A DNA stretch of 64,000 nucleotides from Myxococcales bacterium. Its GTDB lineage: Bacteria > Myxococcota > Polyangia > Polyangiales > Polyangiaceae. Both the position numbers and the translations under genes were made by a program. Shown piece after piece: positions 16,851 through 25,932 of this stretch. Each line of letters starts with the position of its first letter. Positions within the stretch are counted from its first letter, which is position 1. Where the stretch lies: the NCBI GenBank assembly GCA_003151595.1, contig PLXW01000111.1, positions 195 to 64,194 on the forward strand, read 5' to 3'. The notes below the pieces were generated by a model that was given only the letters and a program-made list of their open reading frames with translations, was not told the DNA's origin and did no database searches.

Positions 16851-18896
16851 TCACCCCACGTGCTCGCGGATTCGTCCAAGCAGCGCACCTTGATCGAACT
16901 CGCTCTTGACCATGTAGTCGAGCGCGCCGACCTCTTCGCCTCGACGGCGATCTTCCAGCGACGCGCGTGAGCTCACGAGGATGGCCGGGATGTCGCGCAG
17001 CGCAGGATCGGCGCGCGTGCGCTCGATGAACGTGAAGCCGTCCATCCCCGGCATCTCGATGTCGACCAGGAAGAGCGCGTAGCGCCTCTGCCGAGCCTTC
17101 TCGAAGCCTTCTTCGCCCGAGGTCGCCACGTCGACCTCGTAGCCGGCCGATTCGAGGATGCTCCGCTCGAGCATCCGCGTGGTGAGCGAGTCGTCGATGA
17201 CGAGGATCGGCGCGCGCCGAGCGGCCGTCTCTTGCTCCGCGGTCACGCGCTGGCGCGCGGCGTCGACGAGCGCGTCGGGATCGAGCACGAGGCGAGGTCT
17301 GCCTTCGGCGTCGAGAGAGGCGCCCGCCACGACGGACGAGGCCGGCGCGAGCTCGGGGAGCGGGCGCAGCACGACGTTCGCCGTCCCAAGAAGTCGCTCG
17401 ACGCCGACGACCGCGATGCCCGCCGTGCCGCGAACGACGACCGCCGACCATGCACGCTCGCCCCGCGGCGGCATTCGGCGCGACGGCAGCACGCGCGACA
17501 GCGGAAGGAAGGGGACGGCGACTCCGTCGTGCACCACGGCGTCGCCGTCGGCGGTTCGCGCGATGTCGGTCACGCGGAGGCGCAACGTCTGCACCACGGA
17601 GTCGAGCGGGATGGTCGCCGCGACTCCTCCCGCGTCGACCACGAGACCGAGGAGCGACGCGACCGACACCGGAACGACGAGCTCGACCGACGTCCCCTCG
17701 CCCCGCTTCGTGCGAACGAGCACCTCGCCCCCCAGGCGCTCGGCGGTCTCGCGAACCACGTCGAGCCCGACCCCTCTCCCCGAGACCTCGGTGACGGCGG
17801 CGGACGTCGTGAGGCCCCCTTTGAGAAGCAACCGGAGGAGGTCCTCGGTTCCGAGCGCGCGCGCCTCGGCCGAGAGCAGCCCCTTCTGCTGAAGGACGCC
17901 CCGCACCGCGTCGAGATCGACGCCGCGCCCGTCGTCGCTGCCGATGAACGCGACGAAGCGACCGCGACGCACGACGTCGAGCACGACGCGCCCTTCGCGC
18001 GGCTTGCCGGCGGCTTCGCGCTCGTCTCCCGACTCGATGCCGTGCGCCACCGCGTTCCTGACGATCTGCACCAGCGCCCCTTGAACGCTCCCCAGCACCT
18101 GCGCATCGAGGCGAACGTCGCCGCCACGCCCCTCGAAGACGACCCCCTTTCGTAGCGCCTGCGCCGCGTCGCGCGCCGTTCGCTCGAGCGCGCTCCAGAT
18201 CGCATTGGCCGGCGTGAGTCGCATCTGCTCGGCCGCGCGGCGCACCTGCGTCAGCTCCCGATCGATCTGATCGACGCCCGCCGACAGACTTCGCTCGAGG
18301 CCGACGAGCAGCGTGCCGAGCTCCTCGGCCATGGCGCGCGTCTTGTCGCCGCCGCCGCGATGAAGCGGCTCGGGCGCGTGCGGGGCTGCGAGCTGATCGA
18401 CGATGAGCTCGGCGAGACGCTTCGCGCGCTCCACGGTTCCCAGCGCCCGGCGCGCCGGCGCGAGCTGCGCGTGAAGCTCGGTGACGCCGTCGAGGAGCTC
18501 GTCCATCTCGGCGACGTCGGCGTGAAGCGCGCGAACCGGCTCTTCAGCGAGCGCGCGAGGCACGGCGACGGCGTCGAGCTCGGGGCTCACGCCGAGAGCG
18601 GTCACGCGCGCGCTCATTTCGTCGACGAGCGCCAACAGGGCGTCGATGCGTTCGCGCGGCACGGGCGCGGTCGACGCGCGAAGCGGCGCGACCGCGTCTT
18701 CGAGCGTGTGCGCGCGATCGGCGATCTCGCGCTGCTTCACGACCCGCGCAGCCCCCTTCAGCGTGTGCGCGAGCCGCAAGAGCTTCGCGACGATCTCCGG
18801 CGTGGCACCTCGCTCCAGCTCGAGCACCCCCTTCGCGAGGTCGTCGACCAGCTCGCGCGCTTCGATCCGGAAATATTTGTACGGGTCTTGCATCAT
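16851..18896 (-). CDS. cheA: CheA histidine kinase with C-terminal receiver domain
   Basis: 681 residues. An HPt (P1) domain at the N-terminus has the phospho-His44 in AHTLKGAAR. A P3 dimerisation region comes next, then an ATPase with the VRNAVAHGIESG N-box, SDDGRGVD and GRGVGLDVV, followed by a CheW-like P5 domain. A receiver closes the protein at about 562-681 with phospho-Asp612 (LVDIEMPGMDG). There is no clear P2 domain. The fused receiver resembles FrzE-type kinases of myxobacteria. Two in-frame ATGs (18896, 18893) occur at the start; the first abuts the mcp stop. Confidence 0.95.
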   Translation of the reverse strand: MMQDPYKYFRIEARELVDDLAKGVLELERGATPEIVAKLLRLAHTLKGAARVVKQREIADRAHTLEDAVAPLRASTAPVPRERIDALLALVDEMSARVTALGVSPELDAVAVPRALAEEPVRALHADVAEMDELLDGVTELHAQLAPARRALGTVERAKRLAELIVDQLAAPHAPEPLHRGGGDKTRAMAEELGTLLVGLERSLSAGVDQIDRELTQVRRAAEQMRLTPANAIWSALERTARDAAQALRKGVVFEGRGGDVRLDAQVLGSVQGALVQIVRNAVAHGIESGDEREAAGKPREGRVVLDVVRRGRFVAFIGSDDGRGVDLDAVRGVLQQKGLLSAEARALGTEDLLRLLLKGGLTTSAAVTEVSGRGVGLDVVRETAERLGGEVLVRTKRGEGTSVELVVPVSVASLLGLVVDAGGVAATIPLDSVVQTLRLRVTDIARTADGDAVVHDGVAVPFLPLSRVLPSRRMPPRGERAWSAVVVRGTAGIAVVGVERLLGTANVVLRPLPELAPASSVVAGASLDAEGRPRLVLDPDALVDAARQRVTAEQETAARRAPILVIDDSLTTRMLERSILESAGYEVDVATSGEEGFEKARQRRYALFLVDIEMPGMDGFTFIERTRADPALRDIPAILVSSRASLEDRRRGEEVGALDYMVKSEFDQGALLGRIREHVG

Positions 18897-20360
18897 CTAC
18901 GCGGTCGTCTCGGGTTGAACGAGCCGGAGCAGATCGCGCGAGAGCGACGCCAGCTGCGACGCCGTCAGGAGCGTTTGCCCCGAGCTGGCCTCCGTCTCGC
19001 GCGCTGCTTGCGCCGTGTTGGCGATGGCCACGTTCACCTGCTCGACGGCCGTGGTCTGCTGCTTGGTCGAGAGCTGGATCTCGCGCGCCGCGTCCGTCGT
19101 CGTCAGCACGAGATCGGCGACCTGCTTGAAGCTCGTGGTCACGTCGCCGAACTGCCGGTTGCCGGCATCGACGGCCTTCGAGCCCGTCTCGGTGGCCATC
19201 ACCGTCGTGTTCACGGCGCTCCGCACGTCGTCGATGAGCCCGCGGATCTCCTTCGTCGAGACGGCGACCCTGTCGGCGAGCTTGCGGATCTCGTCGGCCA
19301 CGACGCCGAAGCGCTTCCCCGTCTCGCCCGCGCCGGCCGCTTCGATGGTGGCGTTGATGGCGAGGATGTTCGTCTGTTCGGCCAGCTCGGACACGATGTC
19401 GAGGACCGATCCGATCTGCTGCGACTTCTTCCCCAGCTCGAGCATGTGGGAGACGACCAGGTCGACCTGCCGCCGGATCGCGAGGATCGAGTCGCTCGCG
19501 CGCTGCACGGTCCCTTCGCCGGATCGCGCCGCGCCCGCGGTCTGCTCGGCAACGGCGGCGACGCGCTGAGCGCTCTCCGCGATCTGCCGCGACGTGGCGA
19601 GCAGCTCGCTGATGGTCGTCGTGATCTCGTTCATGGACGTCGACGACTCCTTCGCCCCCGACGCCTGCTGATTCGCGACCGACTGAAGCTCCGCCGACGA
19701 CGACTGGACGTGCCGTACCGCCGCGCCGATCTGCGACGTGAGAGACTGCGTGAGCACTGTTCCGGCAGCCGTCACGAACAAGAGGCAGAGGATGGTGCCG
19801 AACAAGAGCGTGCTCCGCGCGCCGCTCGACGCCGACTCCACGTCCGCGGCGCGCTGCTGGAGGAGCGCGCGCTCCTCGCGGTCCATCTCGTCGATGATGC
19901 GCCGAAGGTCGTCCATCGATCGCTTCCCCTCACCGCTCGCCACGATCTTCGCCGTCGCCTCGAAGCCTGCGCTCCTGCGCGTGTCGATCGTTCGCCGTAG
20001 CTCGGCGAGCTTGGCTTCGATGAGCGGCTCCGCACCGGCGATCCGTCGCTGCTGATTCGGATTGTCGGCGGTGAGGTCGCGAAGCTCCTCGATCAGCTTC
20101 GGCATCGCCGCGCTCCCGGTGCGGTACGGCTCGAGGTAGGCGTCGTCTCCGGTGATGACGAACCCGCGCTGGCCGGTCTCGGCGTCCGTGAGCCGATCGA
20201 GGACTCGCGTGAGGTGCTCGAGGACGGCGTGGGAGTGCGTGACCGCGTAGCTCGTCTTGGTGAGCGAATCGATGCTGCGGTACGCGACGACGCCGATCAC
20301 GGCGAGGAGCACGAACGACATGGCGAATCCCGCCGCGATCTTCTTTCCGAACGTCCACAT
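18897..20360 (-). CDS. Methyl-accepting chemotaxis protein with CHASE3-like sensor
   Basis: 487 residues. One helix at about 8-28, then a helical extracytoplasmic region of about 150 residues with the CHASE3 pattern [18 protein letters not shown], a second helix at about 183-203, and a cytoplasmic signalling domain. The hairpin tip reads [20 protein letters not shown], the CheA/CheW contact site, followed by [15 protein letters not shown]. An obvious HAMP domain is missing or very short. It ends without a CheR-tethering pentapeptide. It senses an unknown ligand or membrane state and feeds CheA. Confidence 0.94.
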   Translation of the reverse strand: MWTFGKKIAAGFAMSFVLLAVIGVVAYRSIDSLTKTSYAVTHSHAVLEHLTRVLDRLTDAETGQRGFVITGDDAYLEPYRTGSAAMPKLIEELRDLTADNPNQQRRIAGAEPLIEAKLAELRRTIDTRRSAGFEATAKIVASGEGKRSMDDLRRIIDEMDREERALLQQRAADVESASSGARSTLLFGTILCLLFVTAAGTVLTQSLTSQIGAAVRHVQSSSAELQSVANQQASGAKESSTSMNEITTTISELLATSRQIAESAQRVAAVAEQTAGAARSGEGTVQRASDSILAIRRQVDLVVSHMLELGKKSQQIGSVLDIVSELAEQTNILAINATIEAAGAGETGKRFGVVADEIRKLADRVAVSTKEIRGLIDDVRSAVNTTVMATETGSKAVDAGNRQFGDVTTSFKQVADLVLTTTDAAREIQLSTKQQTTAVEQVNVAIANTAQAARETEASSGQTLLTASQLASLSRDLLRLVQPETTA

Positions 20361-20361
20361 G

Positions 20362-20898
20362 TCATCGCTCCTTGGGCCGCGCGACGCTCTGCGCGCGCAC
20401 TCTGATTGCTGCGAGTATGGAAGGGAGATGGATGACGGGGCGCACGCCGTCGGTCGTTCGCGCGATCTCTCGCACGTGCCGGTGCGCGTTCGAGTCGTCG
20501 GAGGCGAGCGCCGCCTGCGAGACGCGCACGTGCGCTTCGAACTGATCGAACGCCAGGCAGACGGTCGCTTCGCCGACCATCGACACCATCCATCGCGGAG
20601 CCTCGCCGCCGGCGTATCCGAGCAGCGCGCGAAGGTCGTAGACCGGCACCAGCGTGGCGCGAAACCCGGCGATGCCCAGGAGCTCCGGCACCTGCGTCGG
20701 CAGCGGCGTCACGGCGCGATCGACGAAGAGCCCCGCGACCTCGAGCAAGCGGAGGGCATACGCATCGCCGCCGACGCGTATTGCCAGCAGATCACAGCGC
20801 GCCTCGGTATCGACGCGCGGGGCCTCGGCGAACGAGCGATCGAACGCCCGCCGCAGCTCGAGGGCGCGATCGACGAGCGCCGTCCGATCTTCCTTCAC
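20362..20898 (-). CDS. cheW: CheW coupling protein (first of two)
   Basis: 178 residues from GTG 20896-20898 with GGAGG 6 nt upstream; the start overlaps the cheR stop as GTGA. CheW fold: [20 protein letters not shown], the [25 protein letters not shown] core split by strands, and a C-terminal region with poorer match. An N-terminal extension of about 45 residues precedes the domain. CheW links the MCP to CheA. Its position next to cheR and mcp supports the role. Confidence 0.9.
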   Translation of the reverse strand: MKEDRTALVDRALELRRAFDRSFAEAPRVDTEARCDLLAIRVGGDAYALRLLEVAGLFVDRAVTPLPTQVPELLGIAGFRATLVPVYDLRALLGYAGGEAPRWMVSMVGEATVCLAFDQFEAHVRVSQAALASDDSNAHRHVREIARTTDGVRPVIHLPSILAAIRVRAQSVARPKER

Positions 20899-22394
20899 GT
20901 CTGACCTCCGCACGCGGCGAGCTCCGCGCGGCACAGCGCCAGGAGCGCTTCCCGTCCGAAGCCGCCTCCGAAGAGGAGCAGCCGAGCGCCGTCCTCGCGC
21001 TGCAGGAGCACGAGCGCCTGCCCCAGCTCGCGTCGCGCCGTCTCGCGGTCGCCCCGCTTGCGCGTGACGAGACCGAGATGGAGGCGAGGCATCGCGAACG
21101 AGCGATCGAGGTAGATCGCCACCTGGTCGTGATCGAGCGCCCCTTGCCGATCGCCCCTCCCCTCGCGGCAGAGCGCGAGCGCGTAGTGCGCGCCGGCGTT
21201 GAGCTCGTCGATCGCGAGAAGCCGCAGACAGACCGCCTCGGCCTCTTCGAGCCGACCGCGGTGCGTGAGCAAGACCGCGCGCAAGAGGAGCGCGTCGGGA
21301 TCGCCGGCAGCGGCCGTCGGGAGCGCGCTCACCCGATCGAGCGCCTCCGCGTACCGTTCCTTCACGAGGAGCTCGAGGGCCGCGCCGAGATCCGGGCGCA
21401 CGCTCGCCGTCGCGCGCGGCGGCTCGCTCGCCGGTGGCCGGACGCTCGTGAGCGCGTCGATGCGCTCGGACGCCCGTTGAATCGTCTCGACCCAGGTGTC
21501 CGCGCCCTCCGGAACGAGAGCCGTCTCCGTCGAAAGGACGTCGTCACGCTGCAACCCGCCGTGCTCGCCGAGGCGTTCGCGGCGCTGATAGTAGAAAGTC
21601 TCGTGGGTGTGCCGGAGGTGGAAGTCGCCCGACAGCCCGCGAAGGGTCTCGGCGTGTCCGAGGAACAGGTAGCCGCCGGGCACGAGTGACCTCGCGATGT
21701 GCTCGATGACCGCCTGAGCCTTCTCGGGCGTGAAGTACATGATGACGTTGCGGCAGAAGACGACGTCGTAGGTCTCGGGCTGCCAGAGTCGGGGATCGTC
21801 CGCGATCAGATTTCGCTCTTCGAAGCGGACCAGGGCGCGCACCCCGTCGTCGAGCACGGACTCGCGCCCATCGGCTCGGAACCAGCGCCGCTCGACCTCG
21901 GGCGTCGTCTCGCGGAGCGCCCACGGCGAGAACCTCGCGCGCTGCGCCTTCTCGATCACCGACGAGTTCACGTCGACGCCGAGGATCGAGACGTCCCACG
22001 CCGTGCTCACGGCGGGCTGCGCGAGGATCGAGAGGGAGTACGCCTCCTCGCCCGACGCGCAGCCGGCCGAGAGGAACCGCAGCTTGTGGTTCGCGCCGCG
22101 CGCGCGCATGCGTTCCGGCAAGACGACGTCGGTCACCGCGCGAAACTGATCGTTGTTCCGAAAGAAGTACGTCTCGTTGACCGTGAGCTCTCGCGCCAGC
22201 TCGCGGAGCTCCGCGGCCGACTCCGCCTCGAGCTGGATGAGGTACGTCGAGCACGGTCGGTCGAGGGTCTCGACTCTCCTGCGGAGCACGTCTTCGAGGA
22301 AGGCGCACTTCGCGTCGTCGAACTGGAGCCCGAGCGCGCGGGCGATCGCGCTTCGAAAGCGCTCGACGTCGCCGGGCGTCACCGTGCTCTTCAC
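20895..22394 (-). CDS. cheR: CheR methyltransferase with C-terminal TPR region
   Basis: 499 residues from GTG 22392-22394 with GGAGGAGAG upstream. The N-terminal helical domain contains ELTVNETYFFRN, followed by the SAM-binding domain (SAGCASGEEAYSL, VDVNSSVIEKA, FCRNVIMYF, GYLFLGHAE). From about residue 320, after a linker, TPR-like repeats continue to the end (YAEALDRV, HRGRLEEAEAVCLRLL). The plain CheR is about 280 residues; TPR-fused forms are common in myxobacterial chemosensory clusters and may aid receptor docking. GTGA overlaps on both sides couple it to the two cheW genes. Confidence 0.94.
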   Translation of the reverse strand: MKSTVTPGDVERFRSAIARALGLQFDDAKCAFLEDVLRRRVETLDRPCSTYLIQLEAESAAELRELARELTVNETYFFRNNDQFRAVTDVVLPERMRARGANHKLRFLSAGCASGEEAYSLSILAQPAVSTAWDVSILGVDVNSSVIEKAQRARFSPWALRETTPEVERRWFRADGRESVLDDGVRALVRFEERNLIADDPRLWQPETYDVVFCRNVIMYFTPEKAQAVIEHIARSLVPGGYLFLGHAETLRGLSGDFHLRHTHETFYYQRRERLGEHGGLQRDDVLSTETALVPEGADTWVETIQRASERIDALTSVRPPASEPPRATASVRPDLGAALELLVKERYAEALDRVSALPTAAAGDPDALLLRAVLLTHRGRLEEAEAVCLRLLAIDELNAGAHYALALCREGRGDRQGALDHDQVAIYLDRSFAMPRLHLGLVTRKRGDRETARRELGQALVLLQREDGARLLLFGGGFGREALLALCRAELAACGGQT

Positions 22395-22846
22395 GATGCG
22401 CTCTCTCCTCCGCGAAGACTCGACGGAACGAGGCGCGCGCTACGAAGGACGAGGAGCAGCTCGGCGTCGAGCGTGCCGATGGCATCGACGACGTCGACGT
22501 CCGCGTCGCGCAAGAGCGGAGGCATCTCGCGAAACGAGTCTCCGTCGATGAAACGAACACCGACCACGGCATCGACGGCGAGCGCGATGCCGCGATCGGC
22601 GATCCGCGTCATCACAAAGCGCGCCGACGCGGGCGTGAGCGCTTCGACGTCGGCCGGCGTGGAGTCGTCGCCGAGCAGGCACGCGACGTCGACAACGGGC
22701 ACAGGAGCCCCGCGAATGATCGCTAGACCGCGAAGGGAGGGCGACGCGCCCGCCATGGGCTCGATGGGAAGCGGGCGCATCGTCTCCAGGACGTGCGCGA
22801 GTGGCAACGCGCACAGACGCGTTCGCACTCGAAACAGGAGCGACAT
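22391..22846 (-). CDS. cheW: CheW coupling protein (second of two), first gene of che operon
   Basis: 151 residues from ATG 22844-22846; a TTG at 22867 is a weaker option. The fold is recognisable from LLFRVRTRLCALPLAHVLETMRP, LRGLAIIRGAPVPVVDVACLLG and VDAVVGVRFID, quoted here as separate strands. Two different CheW proteins in one operon may build arrays of mixed composition. It is the promoter-proximal gene; the 28-bp palindrome at 22925 lies 79 bp upstream. Confidence 0.88.
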   Translation of the reverse strand: MSLLFRVRTRLCALPLAHVLETMRPLPIEPMAGASPSLRGLAIIRGAPVPVVDVACLLGDDSTPADVEALTPASARFVMTRIADRGIALAVDAVVGVRFIDGDSFREMPPLLRDADVDVVDAIGTLDAELLLVLRSARLVPSSLRGGESAS

Positions 22847-22924
22847 CCCGCGCGTCTCGTGGACCAACGAGCACGGAGGGTACGCTGCACACGCTACGCG
22901 GCGGACGTTTTCGGCATGACTCTC

Positions 22925-22952
22925 CGAATATCACCCCAAGGGGTGATATTCG
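22925..22952. promoter_or_regulatory. 28-bp palindrome between divergent che operon and hybrid kinase
   Basis: CGAATATCACCCC (22925-22937) and GGGGTGATATTCG (22940-22952) are perfect 13-bp inverted repeats separated by AA. It lies 40 bp before the hybrid kinase ATG (22993) and 79 bp before the cheW start. No T-tract follows, and it is upstream of both genes, so an operator for a dimeric regulator is far more likely than a terminator. The regulator is not identified. Confidence 0.7.
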
Positions 22953-22992
22953 CGTCGGCAGAGCTTGGGTTACGTTGACGACACATCGCTCT

Positions 22993-24987
22993 ATGAGCTC
23001 CCGCCGTACCGACTCCAATGAGAGATTCTCCAAAGTGGCAACTCCGCTGCGCGTCTTGCTCGTCGAAGACTCAGAGGCCGACGCGGGGCTCGTGATTCGC
23101 GAGCTCGAGCAGCGCGGATACTCTCCGAGCTTCGAACGGATCGAGGACGCGCAGGCGATGCGCGACGCGCTCGACCACGGAACCTGGGACGTGATCCTCA
23201 GCGACTGGGCGATGCCGAATTTCAGCGCGCCCGACGCGCTCGGCGTTCTCAAGGAGAAGCAGCTCGATATCCCGTTCATCATCGTCTCCGGGAGCATCGG
23301 AGAGGAGACGGCGGTCGAAGCCATGCGCGCCGGAGCGCACGACTTCGTGCTCAAAGACAGGCTCGCTCGCCTCGCGGCCTGCGTCGAGCGCGAGATGCGA
23401 GAGACCAAGGCGAGAGCGGCGGCGGGGGTCGCTCTTCTTCGCAGCCAGGACCAACGCCGGAACGACGAAGCTCGTTTCCGCGCGCTCATCGAGCGCAGCG
23501 CGGACATGATCACGCTGACGGGGGCCGATGGGACGATTCTCTATGTGAGCCCCGCCGTCGAATCGACCTTGGGTCATCCACCGTCCCATTTCATAGGGCA
23601 GTCCGTGCTCTCACTCTGTCACCCCGATGATCGCGAAACCTTCGACACCGTGAGAGAGACACTTCGGCGCGATCCGTCGGAGACCGTTCGGCTGGAGTTC
23701 CGGGGGGTGCATCGCGACGGTTCGGTGCGCTGGCTGGAGGCGACGGGGCGCAACATGCTCGCCGACCCTGCCGTCGGCGCGATCGTCGGCAACTTTCGCG
23801 ACGTGACCGCAGTGGTCGCGCTGCGCCGGAGCGAGGAGCAGCTTCGCCAGGCTCAGAAGATGGACGCCATCGGGAACCTGGCCGGGGGCGTGGCTCACGA
23901 TTTCAACAATCTGCTCTCCGTCATCCTCAGCTACAGCCACATGCTGGCCGAAGACCTGTCTCCGAGCGACCCGCGGCGCACCGATCTCGAAGAGATCGAG
24001 GCGGCGGGAAAGCGCGCGTCAGAGCTGACGCGACAGCTTCTTGCGTTCGGGCGCCAGCAGATCCTCCAGCCCAAGGTCGTGAACCTGGGGGACGTCGTCG
24101 CCGGGATGGCGCGCATGGTTCGTCGCTTGATCGGCGCCGACATCGAGGTGACGGTCCTCACCGCGCCACAGCTCGGTGCGGTGGTGGTCGACCCGGGACA
24201 GATCGAGCAAATCGTCATGAACCTGGTCGTGAACGCGCGCGACGCCATGCCGTCCGGAGGCAAGCTCACGATCGAGACCGACAACGTGGAGCTGGACGAG
24301 TCGTACGTGTCCGAGCACGTCGGTTCTTCCCCGGGCCCTCACGTGATGTTGGCCGTCACCGACACCGGAATGGGGATGGACAAGGCGACGCTCGCCCGGA
24401 TGTATGAGCCTTTCTTCACCACCAAGGAAATGGGGAAGGGTACCGGGTTGGGTCTGGCAACGGTCTTCGGCATCGTGCAGCAGAGCGGAGGCAATATCTG
24501 GGTCTACAGCGAGGTCGGGAAAGGGACGGCCTTCAAGATTTACCTCCCTCGAACCGACTCGGCGCTCAGCTCGGAGGTGAGCACGGTGTCGATCCCCGTG
24601 CGGGGATCGCCGGCGGGTGGTGAGACCATTCTGCTCGTCGAGGACGAAGAGAGCGTGCGCGTCCTCACGGCCAGCATTCTTCGGCGCTCCGGGTACCACG
24701 TCATCGAGGCGCTGAGCGGAGGGGATGCGTTCCTCATCTGCGAGCAGCACGCAGCCAGCATCCATCTGCTTCTGACCGACGTGGTCATGCCGCGCATGAG
24801 CGGCCGCCAGCTCGCGGAGCGCCTCCAGCCGATCCGTCCGGAGATGAGGGTGCTCTACATGTCGGGGTATACGGACAATTCAATCATTCACCACGGCGTC
24901 CTGGATTCGGGGGTGGCTTTCCTTCAGAAGCCGATCACCCCGGCGACGTTGATAAAGAAGGTGCGCGAGGTGCTCGAGTCGCGGTGA
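22993..24987 (+). CDS. Hybrid sensor histidine kinase (REC-PAS-HisKA-ATPase-REC)
   Basis: 664 residues from ATG 22993. N-terminal receiver with Asp71 (LSDWAMPNF), PAS domain at about 160-275 (ADMITLTGADGTILYVSP), HisKA with His302 (GGVAHDFNNLLSVI), and ATPase with NLVVNARDAM and GKGTGLGLATVFGIV. A C-terminal receiver has Asp596 (LLTDVVMPRMSG). No membrane helices. The HDFNNLL H-box places it with the PAS-type soluble kinases common in myxobacteria. Divergence from the che operon over a shared palindrome suggests joint regulation. Confidence 0.94.
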   Translation: MSSRRTDSNERFSKVATPLRVLLVEDSEADAGLVIRELEQRGYSPSFERIEDAQAMRDALDHGTWDVILSDWAMPNFSAPDALGVLKEKQLDIPFIIVSGSIGEETAVEAMRAGAHDFVLKDRLARLAACVEREMRETKARAAAGVALLRSQDQRRNDEARFRALIERSADMITLTGADGTILYVSPAVESTLGHPPSHFIGQSVLSLCHPDDRETFDTVRETLRRDPSETVRLEFRGVHRDGSVRWLEATGRNMLADPAVGAIVGNFRDVTAVVALRRSEEQLRQAQKMDAIGNLAGGVAHDFNNLLSVILSYSHMLAEDLSPSDPRRTDLEEIEAAGKRASELTRQLLAFGRQQILQPKVVNLGDVVAGMARMVRRLIGADIEVTVLTAPQLGAVVVDPGQIEQIVMNLVVNARDAMPSGGKLTIETDNVELDESYVSEHVGSSPGPHVMLAVTDTGMGMDKATLARMYEPFFTTKEMGKGTGLGLATVFGIVQQSGGNIWVYSEVGKGTAFKIYLPRTDSALSSEVSTVSIPVRGSPAGGETILLVEDEESVRVLTASILRRSGYHVIEALSGGDAFLICEQHAASIHLLLTDVVMPRMSGRQLAERLQPIRPEMRVLYMSGYTDNSIIHHGVLDSGVAFLQKPITPATLIKKVREVLESR

Positions 24988-25018
24988 GCCGTTTTGCGCG
25001 CGTACGGACGGATGTCCG

Positions 25019-25912
25019 TCACGGGGAGAGGATCCGCAGCAGCGGCTCGCAGAAGAGCGGGGAGCTCAGAGCGAGAACGCTCACCGTCCAGACGTGAGCT
25101 AGCGCCGGCCTCCATCGCGCGACCCGGAGCGGCCCCTCGGCGAGCGCCAGGAGCCCCTGCACGACGAAGAACGCGAAGACGAGCATCGCCCACGCCGGGC
25201 CGAGCGCCGGCGCCGCCACGTACCAATGAAGCGCCGCGCTCGCGACGAACGCGAGGAGCGCCCCGAGCTTCGGTCTCCCGCGCTTGGCGAGCGGACGGGC
25301 GAAGCGCGCGTCGAGCCACGCGCTCACGATGCGGTTCCAGCGGAGGCCCCAGAACTCGCGCACCGAACGCGCGAGGATGGGGTGGCGATGCATGACCGGC
25401 GGGACGAAGCCGATACCGCGGTAGACGAGGGAGAGCGCGGCCTCGAAGAGATCGACGAGCGCATAGGTGAAGACGAGCCCACCGAGCCATCGGACGGCGA
25501 GGCGCGGCGCGTGCGAGACGACGCGCGGCGCGAGGGTGAAGGAGACGGCGTAGCTCGCGACGAGGAGCGCCGCGAGGAAGACGGCGCGGATCGCCGCGCG
25601 TGCGTCGAACACCGGCGGCGCGCGTCGCAGTCGGAAGCTGTCGGCGATCGAGAGGACGTGCGTGACGCGACGAAGCAGCGGCGTGGGCTCGCGTCGCAGG
25701 ACGAGGTCCGAATTCCGGATCACCGCAGCGAGCACCATCGCGGAGAGGAGCGCGCGCCACACCACGTGCGACGACGCGACGCCGTACGGCACGGCGCCGG
25801 CGGTGAGCACCAGCGCGAACGCCGCTGCACGCCGCGCGCGGCTCCCAGTGGCGAGCGATGCGCTGGCGATCGAGAGGCCGACGAGGACAGCGATGGCGAG
25901 CGCGAGCTCCAA
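25019..25912 (-). CDS. MBOAT / wax-synthase-like membrane acyltransferase
   Basis: 297 residues, rich in hydrophobic helices. The start is TTG 25910-25912, the only early candidate, and is uncertain. The family signature is SVREFWGLRWNRIVSAW followed by SAALHWYVA, whose His is the presumed catalytic residue of membrane-bound O-acyltransferases of the plant wax-synthase type. Such enzymes esterify long-chain alcohols or sterols with acyl-CoA. The substrate is unknown here. Convergent with the hybrid kinase; a 6-bp hairpin (ACGGAC/GTCCGT, 25004-25019) sits between the two stops. Confidence 0.8.
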   Translation of the reverse strand: MELALAIAVLVGLSIASASLATGSRARRAAAFALVLTAGAVPYGVASSHVVWRALLSAMVLAAVIRNSDLVLRREPTPLLRRVTHVLSIADSFRLRRAPPVFDARAAIRAVFLAALLVASYAVSFTLAPRVVSHAPRLAVRWLGGLVFTYALVDLFEAALSLVYRGIGFVPPVMHRHPILARSVREFWGLRWNRIVSAWLDARFARPLAKRGRPKLGALLAFVASAALHWYVAAPALGPAWAMLVFAFFVVQGLLALAEGPLRVARWRPALAHVWTVSVLALSSPLFCEPLLRILSP

Positions 25913-25932
25913 CGCTCACAGTCTACCCGCGC

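Noticed and set aside
25004..25019. Hairpin ACGGAC/GTCCGT as a bidirectional terminator
   Set aside because: Only 6 bp, no T-tract and overlapping a stop codon; too weak to list as a terminator feature.
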